Shown here in pieces: positions 46,584-55,786 of a DNA stretch of 64,000 bases. The notes under the pieces are model-generated. The model was not told the DNA's origin, did not search any database, and was given only the letters and a program-made list of their open reading frames with translations. How positions within the stretch are numbered: the first letter of the stretch is position 1; each line of letters starts with the position of its first letter. A program made the translations under genes and the position numbers. The DNA is taken from the NCBI RefSeq assembly GCF_010994035.1, contig NZ_WIXN01000013.1, forward strand, positions 34,932-98,931. Direction: 5' to 3'. The stretch comes from Virgibacillus aidingensis (GTDB lineage Bacteria; Bacillota; Bacilli; Bacillales; Amphibacillaceae).

Positions 46584-47237
46584 TTATAATCCCTCCCGCG
46601 TAATTCGATACTGATGTCTCTGTAAAAATCGCAGTTTATCAAATGCTTTGACCGAGGACTCCGGCACATTTTTGCCGATCCGCACCATTAAACAGTTGGC
46701 TGGATGGGAAATAATTTCCGGGTCATCTGTAGGGGCAGGAACCAGTCCGCCTGCTGCCATCATTTTTTCCATCATTTTTCGGTAGTCCCAAATGCTTAAC
46801 GAAGTTCTATCCAGGTCCCAATGCCAGTAATATTCCGTGGAAATGACAATGTAATTTTCCATATAGTCATCCATCATGGAGACTTTTAACAAACCGGAAG
46901 CTATGCCTGCTCCCCGGTAATCAGGAATTACCTCGATGGCTCCAAGCATGATCAAGTCTTTCATGTTGAATTCCGACCATCTTTCCATTGGATCGGGATA
47001 CAGATATGTAACATAGCCGACAATCATATCTTCTGTTCTGGCAATAATTATTCTGCCTTCAGGAAAATCCGCAATGTTTAAAAGTGCCTCAAATTGTTTG
47101 TCAGCAGGGCGAAATGCTGTTAATAATTCATGAAAATGATATTTTTTTAATTCCTCTGAAATAAGAGGACCCTCTATGGTAACTGTTTCACCGGAAGCTT
47201 CACGTGTTTGCGCATGATAGCTTTTCTTATGCTCCAT
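46584..47237 (-). CDS. acuA: protein acetyltransferase AcuA
   Basis: A 217-residue GNAT acetyltransferase; the acetyl-CoA loop is in VIPDYRGAGIASGLLKVSM. In B. subtilis it inactivates acetyl-CoA synthetase by acetylating its catalytic lysine. ATG 47237 fits GGCGGT seven bases upstream; GTG 47246 is the longer option. In B. subtilis acsA is divergent from this gene; here the divergent neighbour is an unrelated 172-residue protein, and no acsA is in the window. Confidence 0.92.
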   Translation of the reverse strand: MEHKKSYHAQTREASGETVTIEGPLISEELKKYHFHELLTAFRPADKQFEALLNIADFPEGRIIIARTEDMIVGYVTYLYPDPMERWSEFNMKDLIMLGAIEVIPDYRGAGIASGLLKVSMMDDYMENYIVISTEYYWHWDLDRTSLSIWDYRKMMEKMMAAGGLVPAPTDDPEIISHPANCLMVRIGKNVPESSVKAFDKLRFLQRHQYRITREGL

Positions 47238-47428
47238 CCATTTCACCGCCTACAAAAATTTTAATCGCTTACATTGTATTATACAGGATTTTGCTTTGTA
47301 ATTTTAGTCTTACTTCAATAAAAGTGTAAATAGTTGTCTGGATTAGAAGGATTCGATTTTTTTAATGCTTGCATTTGTAAATAGTAAGTAATACTATTCA
47401 TGTAAGCTGTTTTTTTAGGAGCGGTTTT

Positions 47429-47947
47429 ATGAAATTAAAGAAAAGCATAAAGTGGTTCTTTATAACTGGCTTAGTAGCGTATTTTTCTTTTATAGCAGTA
47501 ATGTTTTTAAGTGCTTTTATCAATTTGAATGAGGAAAAAACAGCTATGGTCGAGCAAAGTAATTATATTAAAGAGGATAAACCAATGAAAGAAAATAATA
47601 ATGACCTTGATATAAAAAAGACAGCCAAAAAAGATACAGAAATGGGAGTAGTAGTTCCTGAATATAGTTCATTTGAAGAATATGTTTCAAAAAGGGTAAA
47701 GCATTTTAACGGCGAAACCGGAATGAAAGATAAATATACAACGGAGAATTTCAAATATCAATTAGTTGTGACATCAACTAACTATCTAAAATACTATAAT
47801 GACGCTGGAGAAGTGCCAGACAAATTACAGCAGTTAGTAGATGATGGGATAAAAGTCACCGATGGATTTGAAAATGCTGATGATCCAGACCAATATTACG
47901 ATGAACTTAAAAAAATACACAGCCAATTAGAAAAAAGCATAAAATAA
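47429..47947 (+). CDS. membrane-anchored hypothetical protein
   Basis: A 172-residue protein: basic N terminus, one helix (residues about 9-31, WFFITGLVAYFSFIAVMFL), a hydrophilic Lys/Asp/Glu-rich linker and a soluble domain (VPEYSSFEEYVSKRVKHFNG; QYYDELKKIHSQLEKSIK). I do not recognise the family. ATG 47429 follows TTAGGAGCGG and a terminator follows, so the gene looks intact. It occupies the place of acsA next to acuABC. Confidence 0.72.
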   Translation: MKLKKSIKWFFITGLVAYFSFIAVMFLSAFINLNEEKTAMVEQSNYIKEDKPMKENNNDLDIKKTAKKDTEMGVVVPEYSSFEEYVSKRVKHFNGETGMKDKYTTENFKYQLVVTSTNYLKYYNDAGEVPDKLQQLVDDGIKVTDGFENADDPDQYYDELKKIHSQLEKSIK

Positions 47948-47955
47948 AGTTTTTA

Positions 47956-47980
47956 AACAGGGTGATATGCTCTGTTTTTT
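47956..47980 (+). terminator. terminator after the 172-residue protein gene
   Basis: AAACAG pairs with CTGTTT over a short loop, followed by a T-run ending near 47980. Confidence 0.7.
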
Positions 47981-48035
47981 TAATTTGCATTAGGAACCAA
48001 GCCTGGCAATCGGAAAGAATTTTACACTTTAACAA

Positions 48036-48240
48036 TTGGTAAATTATGGTAAACATGCTGTCACAGTGGTAATTACGCTGGATATTGACTTGACCCCTGT
48101 CAGGGATGCAATCGCGGTAGCCGTAGGTGTAGCTCTCGTATTAGGAGCCATTTATTTAATCCACCTAGCTATTTTATATGGTCTTGGTGCAATGGCAGCT
48201 GCAGGTGCTTTTGCTATTATTGCGTTGTTGCTTGGTGATA
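48036..48240 (+). pseudogene. fragment of an unknown hydrophobic protein
   Basis: A plus-strand frame encoding a conspicuously hydrophobic Ala/Val/Leu/Gly-rich run (AIAVAVGVALVLGAIYLIHL and AMAAAGAFAIIALLLG). There is no ribosome site, and after about 48240 the frame is only the antisense of the neighbouring gene. It looks like a remnant of a longer gene whose 5' and 3' parts are lost. Family not recognised. Confidence 0.4.
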
Positions 48241-48530
48241 TAGACGATATAGATTTTGTGTTTGTGCTGTTTAACAATATCTTTTTTATACCGCTTTATA
48301 AGCCCATACTCGTAAGATTTCCATATTAGAGGGACAAGAATTAAACACAAAACAAACCCAAAAACAACAAAATTTATTGAATACCCAGCAACTATTAAAA
48401 TAAATAAAGCGAATACAAATGATAAAATAATCTGCATCATTCTACCCTTTTTATGGAATTTAGTATTATTTATAGCATGCCTTTGCTGGGCGATTAAATC
48501 ATTATCAAAGATATTGAACTTAGCAATCAA
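48174..48530 (-). pseudogene. truncated YcxB-like membrane protein gene
   Basis: TTG 48530 lies eight bases after AAAGGAGG, a very good ribosome site. The encoded N terminus (FHKKGRMMQIILSFVFALFI ... YGLIKRYKKDIVKQH) has two adjacent membrane helices followed by a basic segment, as in YcxB-family proteins, which are usually about 170 residues. After about residue 97 (near 48240) the sequence becomes the antisense of the hydrophobic fragment, so the C-terminal domain is missing. Confidence 0.5.
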
Positions 48531-48540
48531 AGGGAATGCC

Positions 48541-49035
48541 TCCTTTATTAATTATTTAGTCTAATATTTACAATTTTATCATAAAGACATGGATCAAATG
48601 CAGAATTTTTTGCTTGCATCAAGCTTTTCTCGTATGTTGAACTATATGTATGGGAAATCTTTATTGCTTAGTTATCATAAAGTGAATTTTTCATTAAGAA
48701 TATGTTATTACTAATTGTTCATATTTACCTTACTTTCTTAGTTATTTATGTTACAAAAACACTGTTACAGTGAATGGAGAGTTCGGAATTCACTTCTACC
48801 ATTTAAAATAACCTAAAACCATTGATGCACCACCTCTTTGGAAAGAAGCTTATTTCCTTGTGGGATTAGTGGAAAACAGTTCAATCAGACCTATATGATT
48901 GATTTAGCGGGAGGTTTCTATGTTGTTCAATGCTTCATAGGGTCAATAAGTGTATGAAATGAGAATCACTCTCCTGGGTTTATTATTTCATGCCACCGAT
49001 GAATGTAAGAAGGTATTTATATTTAAAATCGCAAT
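48541..49035. other. AT-rich non-coding stretch
   Basis: No ORF with a ribosome site on either strand, no repeat shared with other parts of the window, and no recognisable RNA. Together with the truncated genes beside it, it looks like decayed DNA. Confidence 0.5.
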
Positions 49036-49077
49036 AACAAAACGCTTGGAGACGGTACCACGCCCAAGCGTTTTGTT
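49036..49077. terminator. strong bidirectional terminator
   Basis: AACAAAACGCTTGG (49036-49049) pairs perfectly with CCAAGCGTTTTGTT (49064-49077). It lies 14 bases beyond the penicillin-binding protein stop. Confidence 0.93.
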
Positions 49078-49090
49078 ATATCCTTAACTA

Positions 49091-52057
49091 TTAACTGTCG
49101 TCATTTTCCTCATCTTCTTCATCCGCTTCACTATCCTCGTCATCCTCTTCATCGTCTTCCTCATCATCACCGTTCCCGTTTTCATCCTCATCTTCCTCGG
49201 AGTCGTTATCATTTTCACTGTCATTGCCGTTCCCATCACCATCGCCATTTCCATTCTCGTCATCGCTGTCGGAATCTTCATCTGTATCACCAACGATCAC
49301 TTCACTGGAAGCAGATGATTCCCGGCCAAAATAGTCTACTGCTTTCACATGGTAGACACCATCTGAACTGATGGAATAGTCCGTATCGGTAGTGCTTCCA
49401 ATCCGGGAAAAGCTTCCGCCGGGCTCACTTGCCCGGAATACCCGGTATCCGACAATGTTTTGACCTGTAGTACGATCCCAGGTTAATGATGTATCAGAGG
49501 CAGAAACGGACGGTGCAGACGGAGCACTGCCGGTATCTTCAATGGAGCTGCTTGCCCCTGTATTGGAAGTAGAAACACTTATTTTCTCCCATTTTTCTGT
49601 TTCAGTACGTGGATAAAGCTGTGTCAAATCGCTCAATTCATCCCAGCCCATCCGTTCCAGAAAATCAGGGTTAAAGGCAAGGCCATCTCCTTCCACAAAT
49701 TCACCAGGTGTATCCGGTCCTGCAACAACAGCATTTCCATCCACCATGACGATATTGCCGGAAATCAGGCTGTCATCTGTTTCAGTCGGCACGTATTTAG
49801 CATTAAAAAGATCAGACTTAACCAAACCCGCCTGCTCACATAATTCTGATGGAAGCATGCCGGAAATGGCACAATAGCTGCGCTGGACAACACCGTCCGG
49901 TCGTGTAAATCTGTCAGAAGGCGCAAGTAAGTCGGGATTAATATCCGTTGCTGCATTGATCAATTCTGCCCAGAGTTTCATGTTCATCTGGCTGTAGGAT
50001 AAACCTGAGCCAGTTTCGTAAATGGAATAATTCCTGTCATAACCCATCCAGGTCCCAAATGTCACATTTGGATTTGTTGCAATAAACCAACCGTCCCAGT
50101 AGTCCTGAGAAGTACCGGTTTTTCCTGCCCAATCCACACCGCCGTATCTCAATTGTGAATTTAGATATTGAGCAGTTCCCTGGCTTATTACACTGCGCAT
50201 CAGATCAAGCGTTAAATAGTTTGTTTGCGGAGAAAACACATCTACAGCTTCTGTCTCATGTTCATAAATGACATCCCCGTCCTCTGTGGTGATTTTCTCG
50301 ATCATATATCCGTCAGCAAACTGACCATTGTTTCCCAACGTAGCAAAGGCATTTACATTTTCTTCAACGGTAACTCCGTGATCCATAGCACCGATAGATA
50401 TAGAACGTATCTCATGATCCATCTTACTGAGCGTAGTAATTCCCATTTTTTCCAGATATTCTTCTGTCGGTCTTTTATCCATAATGTTTAAATAAACCTC
50501 TGCTGCCGGAATATTATAGGAATTAGCAAGTGCTGTTCTTGCAGAAACAATGCCATAGTGGCCTCCGCCATAGTTGCCCAGATTTGTCCATCCAGGATAG
50601 TTTCTATCATAATCAGCAATTGGCGTTCCCGGCTGCACAGCACCTTCTTCCATTGCGGGTCCATAGTCGAGTAAGGGTTTTATCGTACTGCCGGGTGATC
50701 TCACAGCTTTTGTTGCATAATTTAATTCCTCATCCTCACTATGACCGCGTCCGCCGACAAAGCTGATAATTCTCCCTGTATTGTTCTCTATCAGCATGGC
50801 AGCAGTCTGAAGAGGATCCGTTGTTTCGTATTCTTCTCCTGTCTCGGCGTCTTCAACGGTAAACGTGCGATCCGGCCCATAATACTGATATTCCTCAGCA
50901 ACGGTTTGCATGGCGTCATAAATCTCCTTATCAATGGTGGAGTGGATATCATAGCCGCCAACCCGTAAGTCCCTTCTGGCCAACTCATCATATTCCTGAT
51001 TCAAATCCCCATCTTCCTGTAAGTCTTCTTCCGTATGTCCGTCCTGCTCTGCCAGATGTAATTTCAAAATATCTTTAGCTCTTTCCTGCAGTTCATAGGT
51101 CAGATAAGGATATGATTCAACTGGTGATTCTGTTCCCTCTGTAAAATCAGCAGCTATATCATATTCAATCGCTTCATCGTATTCATCCCGGGTAATATAA
51201 TCAGCATCAAGCATACGGTTTAATACGGATTTCATGCGGTTAATGCCGGGCTGAATCCCATCTTCATCTTTTAATTCCCCTTGATTCGTAAAAGGGGTAT
51301 AGGCGGACGGACTTTGCGGAAGGCCGGCAAGATAAGCAGCCTGGGCAAGGTTTACTTCATCTGCATCAATGCCAAATATGCCCTGCGCTGCAGTTTGAAT
51401 TCCTGCAATATTATCTCCGGATGCATTTCTGCCATAAGGAACAATATTTAGATAAGCTTCGAGAATTTCATCCTTTTCAAAGAAACGTTCAAGCCGCAGT
51501 GCGAGGAGAATTTCCTTTGCTTTCCGCTCAAAAGAAACTTCATCTGTAAGTATTTGGTTTTTAATTAACTGCTGTGTCAAGGTGCTGCCGCCGGTTCTCG
51601 TATCAGAATTCGTTGCTTCCTGCACCATGGCACGTAAAATGGCACTTGGCACGATGCCATCATGTTCGTTGAAATATTCATCCTCGGTAGCGATAACCGC
51701 ATCGATCAATACCGGAGAAATATCATCCAGTGTTGTTTCCTCTCTGAACAGATCGGCCTGTACATTGCCGATATAAATTTCCCCGGCAAAATATAATTTT
51801 GAAGTTTCTTCATAGTTGTAGATGTCATCTGCCATCACTTCATATGGACGAACTGGCTCATCCTTTACAAGGGAAGCAAAGTAGCCTGCGCCGAGTCCTC
51901 CGGCAAAAAACATGCCAATAAAGCCAACGATTAGGAAAAACAGAATAACATTCCAGAACACGTCGTATGTAATCCTGGAAGAACGCTGAAGTTTACCTGT
52001 TTTCCACAGTTCCTTCACTTTTTGGCTGGATTTATGGTAAAATTGCTTTAAATCCAT
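49091..52057 (-). CDS. class A penicillin-binding protein (PBP1A family) with FN3 domain and acidic tail
   Basis: A 988-residue bifunctional peptidoglycan synthase. Order: cytoplasmic N terminus, one membrane helix (about residues 33-60), GT51 glycosyltransferase (IATEDEYFNEHDG with the catalytic Glu; GGSTLTQQLIKNQ), transpeptidase with SxxK in SPGSTIKPL, SxN in ANSYNIPA and KTGT in AGKTGTSQDYWDG, a fibronectin type III domain (APSVSASDTSLTWDR ... YHVKAVDYFGRESS) and a tail of about 65 residues almost all Asp, Glu, Asn, Gly and Ser. ATG 52057 follows GGAGGTTTTTGAC. It makes and cross-links wall glycan outside the membrane. Confidence 0.92.
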   Translation of the reverse strand: MDLKQFYHKSSQKVKELWKTGKLQRSSRITYDVFWNVILFFLIVGFIGMFFAGGLGAGYFASLVKDEPVRPYEVMADDIYNYEETSKLYFAGEIYIGNVQADLFREETTLDDISPVLIDAVIATEDEYFNEHDGIVPSAILRAMVQEATNSDTRTGGSTLTQQLIKNQILTDEVSFERKAKEILLALRLERFFEKDEILEAYLNIVPYGRNASGDNIAGIQTAAQGIFGIDADEVNLAQAAYLAGLPQSPSAYTPFTNQGELKDEDGIQPGINRMKSVLNRMLDADYITRDEYDEAIEYDIAADFTEGTESPVESYPYLTYELQERAKDILKLHLAEQDGHTEEDLQEDGDLNQEYDELARRDLRVGGYDIHSTIDKEIYDAMQTVAEEYQYYGPDRTFTVEDAETGEEYETTDPLQTAAMLIENNTGRIISFVGGRGHSEDEELNYATKAVRSPGSTIKPLLDYGPAMEEGAVQPGTPIADYDRNYPGWTNLGNYGGGHYGIVSARTALANSYNIPAAEVYLNIMDKRPTEEYLEKMGITTLSKMDHEIRSISIGAMDHGVTVEENVNAFATLGNNGQFADGYMIEKITTEDGDVIYEHETEAVDVFSPQTNYLTLDLMRSVISQGTAQYLNSQLRYGGVDWAGKTGTSQDYWDGWFIATNPNVTFGTWMGYDRNYSIYETGSGLSYSQMNMKLWAELINAATDINPDLLAPSDRFTRPDGVVQRSYCAISGMLPSELCEQAGLVKSDLFNAKYVPTETDDSLISGNIVMVDGNAVVAGPDTPGEFVEGDGLAFNPDFLERMGWDELSDLTQLYPRTETEKWEKISVSTSNTGASSSIEDTGSAPSAPSVSASDTSLTWDRTTGQNIVGYRVFRASEPGGSFSRIGSTTDTDYSISSDGVYHVKAVDYFGRESSASSEVIVGDTDEDSDSDDENGNGDGDGNGNDSENDNDSEEDEDENGNGDDEEDDEEDDEDSEADEEDEENDDS

Positions 52058-52132
52058 GTCAAAAACCTCCTATAATTGCTTTTCTATTATAGCATAGATA
52101 GGTTTATAGTGTATAAAAATTTTGGCTGGATC

Positions 52133-52161
52133 TTGCTTTGTTTTTCGAAATATGTTATGAA
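52133..52161 (+). promoter_or_regulatory. promoter of the tyrS leader
   Basis: TTGCTT (52133-52138), 17-base spacer, TATGAA (52156-52161), just before the T-box leader. Confidence 0.45.
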
Positions 52162-52169
52162 TAGATAAA

Positions 52170-52440
52170 TAAATCTTCCAAACGGAAGCATGAATTCAAA
52201 GCTGAGATGGATAATAGTAGTTATGCAAATCCCTGTTTCAGAGAGCTGGCGGCAGGTGAAAGCCAGACATATTTGCAGGCGAATTACGTATCCGGAGCTA
52301 TCTCGCTGGTGGTTATTTTGAAATTTATGACCGCACGAGACGGTGGAAACATCGTTAACAATCCGAAGTGGCAATGAATTTTGCAACAAGGGTGGTACCG
52401 CGTATAACTCGTCCCTTTCTGAGAGGGAGGGGTTTTTTTA
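52170..52440 (+). ncRNA. T-box riboswitch specific for tRNA-Tyr
   Basis: Stem I elements (AGAGAGCTGG, GGTGAAAGCCAG) are followed by GAATTACGT, where TAC (52285-52287) is the tyrosine specifier codon. The T-box sequence AGGGTGGTACCGCG is at 52389-52402 and pairs through TGGT with the uncharged tRNA end. The terminator hairpin CCCTTTC/GAGAGGG (52413-52427) precedes a T-run at 52433-52439. Uncharged tRNA-Tyr would permit read-through into tyrS. Confidence 0.95.
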
Positions 52441-52481
52441 ATTTTAAGCAGCAATACTAAATTTATTGGAGTGTGAAGAGA

Positions 52482-53753
52482 TTGGATATTTTAGAGGATT
52501 TGGAAACAAGAGGCCTGGTTCATCAAATAACAGACAGGGAAGGATTGAAAAAACACTTGGAAGAAAGCCAGGTGACATTATATTGCGGGTTTGACCCGAC
52601 GGCCGACAGTCTGCATATTGGTCACTTATTGCCGATTACCATGCTTAAACGATTTCAGAAGGCGGGACATAAACCAATTGCACTTGTAGGCGGGGGAACG
52701 GGAATGATTGGAGACCCGAGCGGCCGTACCTCAGAAAGAGCGTTGAATGAAAGTAAAGTCGTGCACGGGTTCACGGAAAAAATCCGGGAACAAATCTCGA
52801 AGCTGGTTGAATCAGACGAAGATGAAATACCGGTTGCATCGAGAAATAACTATGACTGGCTTTCCAAAATGTCAGTGATTGATTTTCTGCGGGATGCAGG
52901 GAAGCATTTCGGCATTAATTACATGCTTGCTAAAGAGTCCGTTTCAGCCAGAATTGAACAGGGGATCACGTACACCGAATTCAGTTACATGATTTTGCAA
53001 TCCATAGATTTTCTGAAGTTATACGAACAGGAAGACTGTACACTGCAGATCGGCGGCAGCGACCAGTGGGGAAACATTACTGCAGGAATGGAGTACATCC
53101 GCCGTTCCAGAGAAAACCTGGATGAAGAAACGAATGTATTTGGGCTTACCGTGCCGCTGATTACGAAAGCGGATGGCACGAAGTTTGGCAAAACAGCCGG
53201 CGGAGCAGTGTGGCTAGACCCAGAAAAAACCAGCCCGTATGAATTTTACCAGTTCTGGCTGAATACGGATGATCGTGATGTCATTAAATTTTTGCGTTAT
53301 TTCACCTTTATTTCCGAAGAAGAAATTCAGGAATTGGAGACCGAAGTGAAAACCCGTCCGGAAAAACGAGCTGCACAAAAACGTCTTGCTGAAGAAATGA
53401 CAAAGGAAGTCCACAGCGAAGAAGCCCTTAAGCAGGCGAAAAATATTTCTGCTTCCTTGTTCAGCGGTGATTTAAAGTCATTGTCTGCTAGTGAAATTGA
53501 ACAGGGTTTTAAGGATGTGCCATCCTATGAAACAGGGAAGGAAGAGATCGGTTTAATTGATCTCCTGGTGAACGCTTCCATCTCTTCTTCCAAAAGACAG
53601 GCAAGAGAGGATATCTCCAACGGGGCCATTTATATCAATGGAGAACGGGTCCAGGATTTGAAATATACAGTGGATGGAAAAGATCGCCTGGAAGATAAAT
53701 TTACCATTATTCGGCGAGGGAAAAAGAAATATACACTGATTCGTTATCAATAA
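52482..53753 (+). CDS. tyrS: tyrosyl-tRNA synthetase
   Basis: A 423-residue class I synthetase. The HIGH motif is LHIGHLLP near residue 46, the tyrosine pocket has YCGFDPTADSLH and LQIGGSDQWGN, and the KMSKS-equivalent is KFGKT. A C-terminal S4 domain (SKRQAREDISNGAIYINGERV, in part) binds tRNA. The start is TTG 52482, ten bases after GGAG; GTG 52473 is too close to it. Controlled by the T-box leader and ended by the hairpin at 53781. Confidence 0.95.
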   Translation: MDILEDLETRGLVHQITDREGLKKHLEESQVTLYCGFDPTADSLHIGHLLPITMLKRFQKAGHKPIALVGGGTGMIGDPSGRTSERALNESKVVHGFTEKIREQISKLVESDEDEIPVASRNNYDWLSKMSVIDFLRDAGKHFGINYMLAKESVSARIEQGITYTEFSYMILQSIDFLKLYEQEDCTLQIGGSDQWGNITAGMEYIRRSRENLDEETNVFGLTVPLITKADGTKFGKTAGGAVWLDPEKTSPYEFYQFWLNTDDRDVIKFLRYFTFISEEEIQELETEVKTRPEKRAAQKRLAEEMTKEVHSEEALKQAKNISASLFSGDLKSLSASEIEQGFKDVPSYETGKEEIGLIDLLVNASISSSKRQAREDISNGAIYINGERVQDLKYTVDGKDRLEDKFTIIRRGKKKYTLIRYQ

Positions 53754-53780
53754 GATGTGAACTTAAAAACATACTAAGAT

Positions 53781-53829
53781 TAGTGGGTAAGGTCATCGAC
53801 GGGTGAACTTTGCCCACTATTTCTTTTTT
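53781..53829 (+). terminator. terminator after tyrS
   Basis: TAGTGGG (53781-53787) pairs with CCCACTA (53813-53819), with inner TAAG/CTTT pairing; TTTCTTTTTT follows. Confidence 0.85.
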
Positions 53830-53834
53830 AAAAT

Positions 53835-54000
53835 ATAGTGAGGCCGGGTCAAAATGTGTTAAATTGGCGGACAACTCGTCCTGTCAGCTCCGGAAATATA
53901 CGTAAACTCCTTGAACATGCATACACATTTACTTTGTGCGATATAGTGCTGCCGGAGGATAGACCTAGGTGAGACCCCGGAAAAAGTCAGATTTTCACTC
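53835..54000. repeat. decayed copy of the dispersed palindromic element
   Basis: GAGGCCGGGTCAAAATGTG resembles the GAGGCTGGGACAGAACAC end of the 40-kb copy, and AGCTCCGGAAATATACGTAAACTCC repeats the inner part of that copy nearly exactly (AGCTCCGGAAATATACGT). A GTGAGACCCCGG segment matches its GTAAGACCCC. The right half is unrecognisable, so the palindrome is broken. Confidence 0.7.
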
Positions 54001-54057
54001 TAACTTCTGGGGTCAGCACCAGTACGTCAGTAAAAACAACCAAGAGGGGTTAGATTA

Positions 54058-54135
54058 ATGCTTTTTGGTGGGACGAGCATTTACGCGCAGTCCCAGATGT
54101 TTTTCGGTGGGGCGAGCATTTACGCACAGCCCCAG
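54058..54135. repeat. 39-bp doublet related to the 42-bp array
   Basis: Copies at 54058-54096 and 54097-54135 share TTTTTGGTGGGACGAG-type starts and CAGTCCCAG-type ends with the array at 15314-15480. In copy 1 TGGGAC pairs with GTCCCA; in copy 2 both arms have changed together to TGGGGC and GCCCCA. The 300 bases that follow, up to the NERD gene, are AT-rich and hold no gene. Confidence 0.85.
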
Positions 54136-54437
54136 ATGCCGCACTTGTGCCCGTATTGAAATCTGAGAATATACCGGAGCTGGCCAATAAGCGCAAGTTG
54201 TGGGGAAGGTCAGGCTAATTCATTAAAATTCATTTTTCCTCTCTTTTTTGTATATTTTAAACATAGCTTCAAAAAGTGCAGTATTCTTATTCTAGTAAAA
54301 AATTAAAATAATCGTTTTCAATTATAGATTGCTTGAAGTATAATTGTTTTAATTAAAGACTGATTTCTAGATGCTAGTAAGGAATTTACTTTATAAGATA
54401 AGAAGCCAGTCAATTTAAAAAAGAAAGGAATATGTGA

Positions 54438-55022
54438 ATGCAATACAAAGAACGAAAAAAACCTTATGAATTGGAAGTCTTAGAGTATTTAGATATCCGT
54501 ATGCGTTTATCCAGCAAGGACAAGCAGTATTACTATGCTCTCAAAAAAGGCTATGAAGGAGAAATATTATTTGATTCATTAACAGAGAAGCTCCAATGCG
54601 AATGCTATATATTAAATGACCTGCTGCTGAACTCAAATAACTCTACTTTCCAAATTGATACACTTATTATTACCTCGGAAACCATCCACCTGTTTGAAGT
54701 TAAAAATCTTGACGGGGACTATTATTACGATGAGGAATCAGGTAAATTTTATAAAATATCCAAGATACCCCAATCCGAAATTACTAATCCTTTACACCAG
54801 TTAGATAGAAAGGAATCTCTCCTTCGAAAGCTGCTCTTCAAACATGGCTGCAATCTCCCGATTAGTCCTTCAGTAGTTTTTATTCATTCTGAGTTTACTT
54901 TATATCAAGCACAACTTAACCAACCTATTATTTACCCAAATCAGATCAAACGTTATTTAAACGGGTATTCGGATTATCGTGTGGAAAACCTTATAAATCA
55001 ATTAATGTTCATAGCTCCATAA
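54438..55022 (+). CDS. NERD-domain (nuclease-related) protein
   Basis: A 194-residue protein with a NERD domain: GYEGEILFDSL near the start, then QIDTLIITSETIHLFEVKNLDGDY, whose D, E and K (IDTL ... FEVKN) make a PD-(D/E)xK nuclease-like site. Many NERD proteins are 290-330 residues, so this is a short form, though no frame break is visible. ATG 54438 follows AAGAAAGGAA. Role unknown; such genes are frequent in accessory DNA. Confidence 0.78.
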   Translation: MQYKERKKPYELEVLEYLDIRMRLSSKDKQYYYALKKGYEGEILFDSLTEKLQCECYILNDLLLNSNNSTFQIDTLIITSETIHLFEVKNLDGDYYYDEESGKFYKISKIPQSEITNPLHQLDRKESLLRKLLFKHGCNLPISPSVVFIHSEFTLYQAQLNQPIIYPNQIKRYLNGYSDYRVENLINQLMFIAP

Positions 55023-55117
55023 ATCGGATAATTGTGTGAAATTGTCTATTCTAATTGATCAAATTTTACTGCTTTTCCACAATCGCTCCCATACCCTCAA
55101 TATCGGGAGAAATTAGC

Positions 55118-55786
55118 TTATATATGAAAACGGCGAACCAACTCCTCCTTAAACGTTTTATCTGAAAATAAAAGCATCCCCAAAAGGGTAAGCAGTGCAT
55201 ATAGAGTCGTTATTGCACATGGCCATAAAATGGTAGCAATCCCAGTGATATACAATCCAACTGGAAGGAAGCCCAAAACAATCAATGCTACTATAAACCC
55301 TACATACTCTTGCCAACGCATTCGTTTCTTCAAGATAATTATCGTGATCAAAAGAGTAGCCGTGATAATCAGAAAAGGAACGACAAAATTTACTGACCAG
55401 CGCCTAAACCCTGACAGAACGTCAACCACTATTAGTAAGCCAGATAAACTAATCACCTGACCAAAAATTTTCGCGCCTGTATGAGCCGAGGAATTGATTG
55501 TATGGTTGCTGGTAACTAAAAGATACAATACGGTTGCTGCTACATAAAACACCCAAAGGAAGTCAGGAGTGACGAAAATATTTATAAGTAAACATGTACT
55601 TACAATGACAATAGATACAAATATCACTAATCTTGAGACAAACGAATTTCCTTTTTTTTGTTTTAAGCTGTGATAATCTGGATACCATTTTACCTCTGTG
55701 GTAAAAGTTGGATTAGCTACTTTACGATGACATAAGGGACATGTCAAATGTTCAACCCATACCCCACAATTCATGCAATGATTCAC
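55118..55786 (-). CDS. DUF6320 zinc-ribbon membrane protein
   Basis: A 222-residue protein: N-terminal zinc ribbon (CMNCGVWVEHLTCPLCHRK, C-x2-C and C-x2-C) and about six membrane helices from residue 50 onward. Its ATG overlaps the stop of the acyltransferase by four bases, so the two are translationally coupled. In other Firmicutes DUF6320 proteins stand beside similar acyltransferases (recalled, not checked). Function unknown. Confidence 0.78.
   Translation of the reverse strand: MNHCMNCGVWVEHLTCPLCHRKVANPTFTTEVKWYPDYHSLKQKKGNSFVSRLVIFVSIVIVSTCLLINIFVTPDFLWVFYVAATVLYLLVTSNHTINSSAHTGAKIFGQVISLSGLLIVVDVLSGFRRWSVNFVVPFLIITATLLITIIILKKRMRWQEYVGFIVALIVLGFLPVGLYITGIATILWPCAITTLYALLTLLGMLLFSDKTFKEELVRRFHI

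Noticed and set aside
47240..47428. cre site between acuA and its divergent neighbour
   Set aside because: I looked for the TGWAANCGNTNWCA pattern and found nothing close enough to report.
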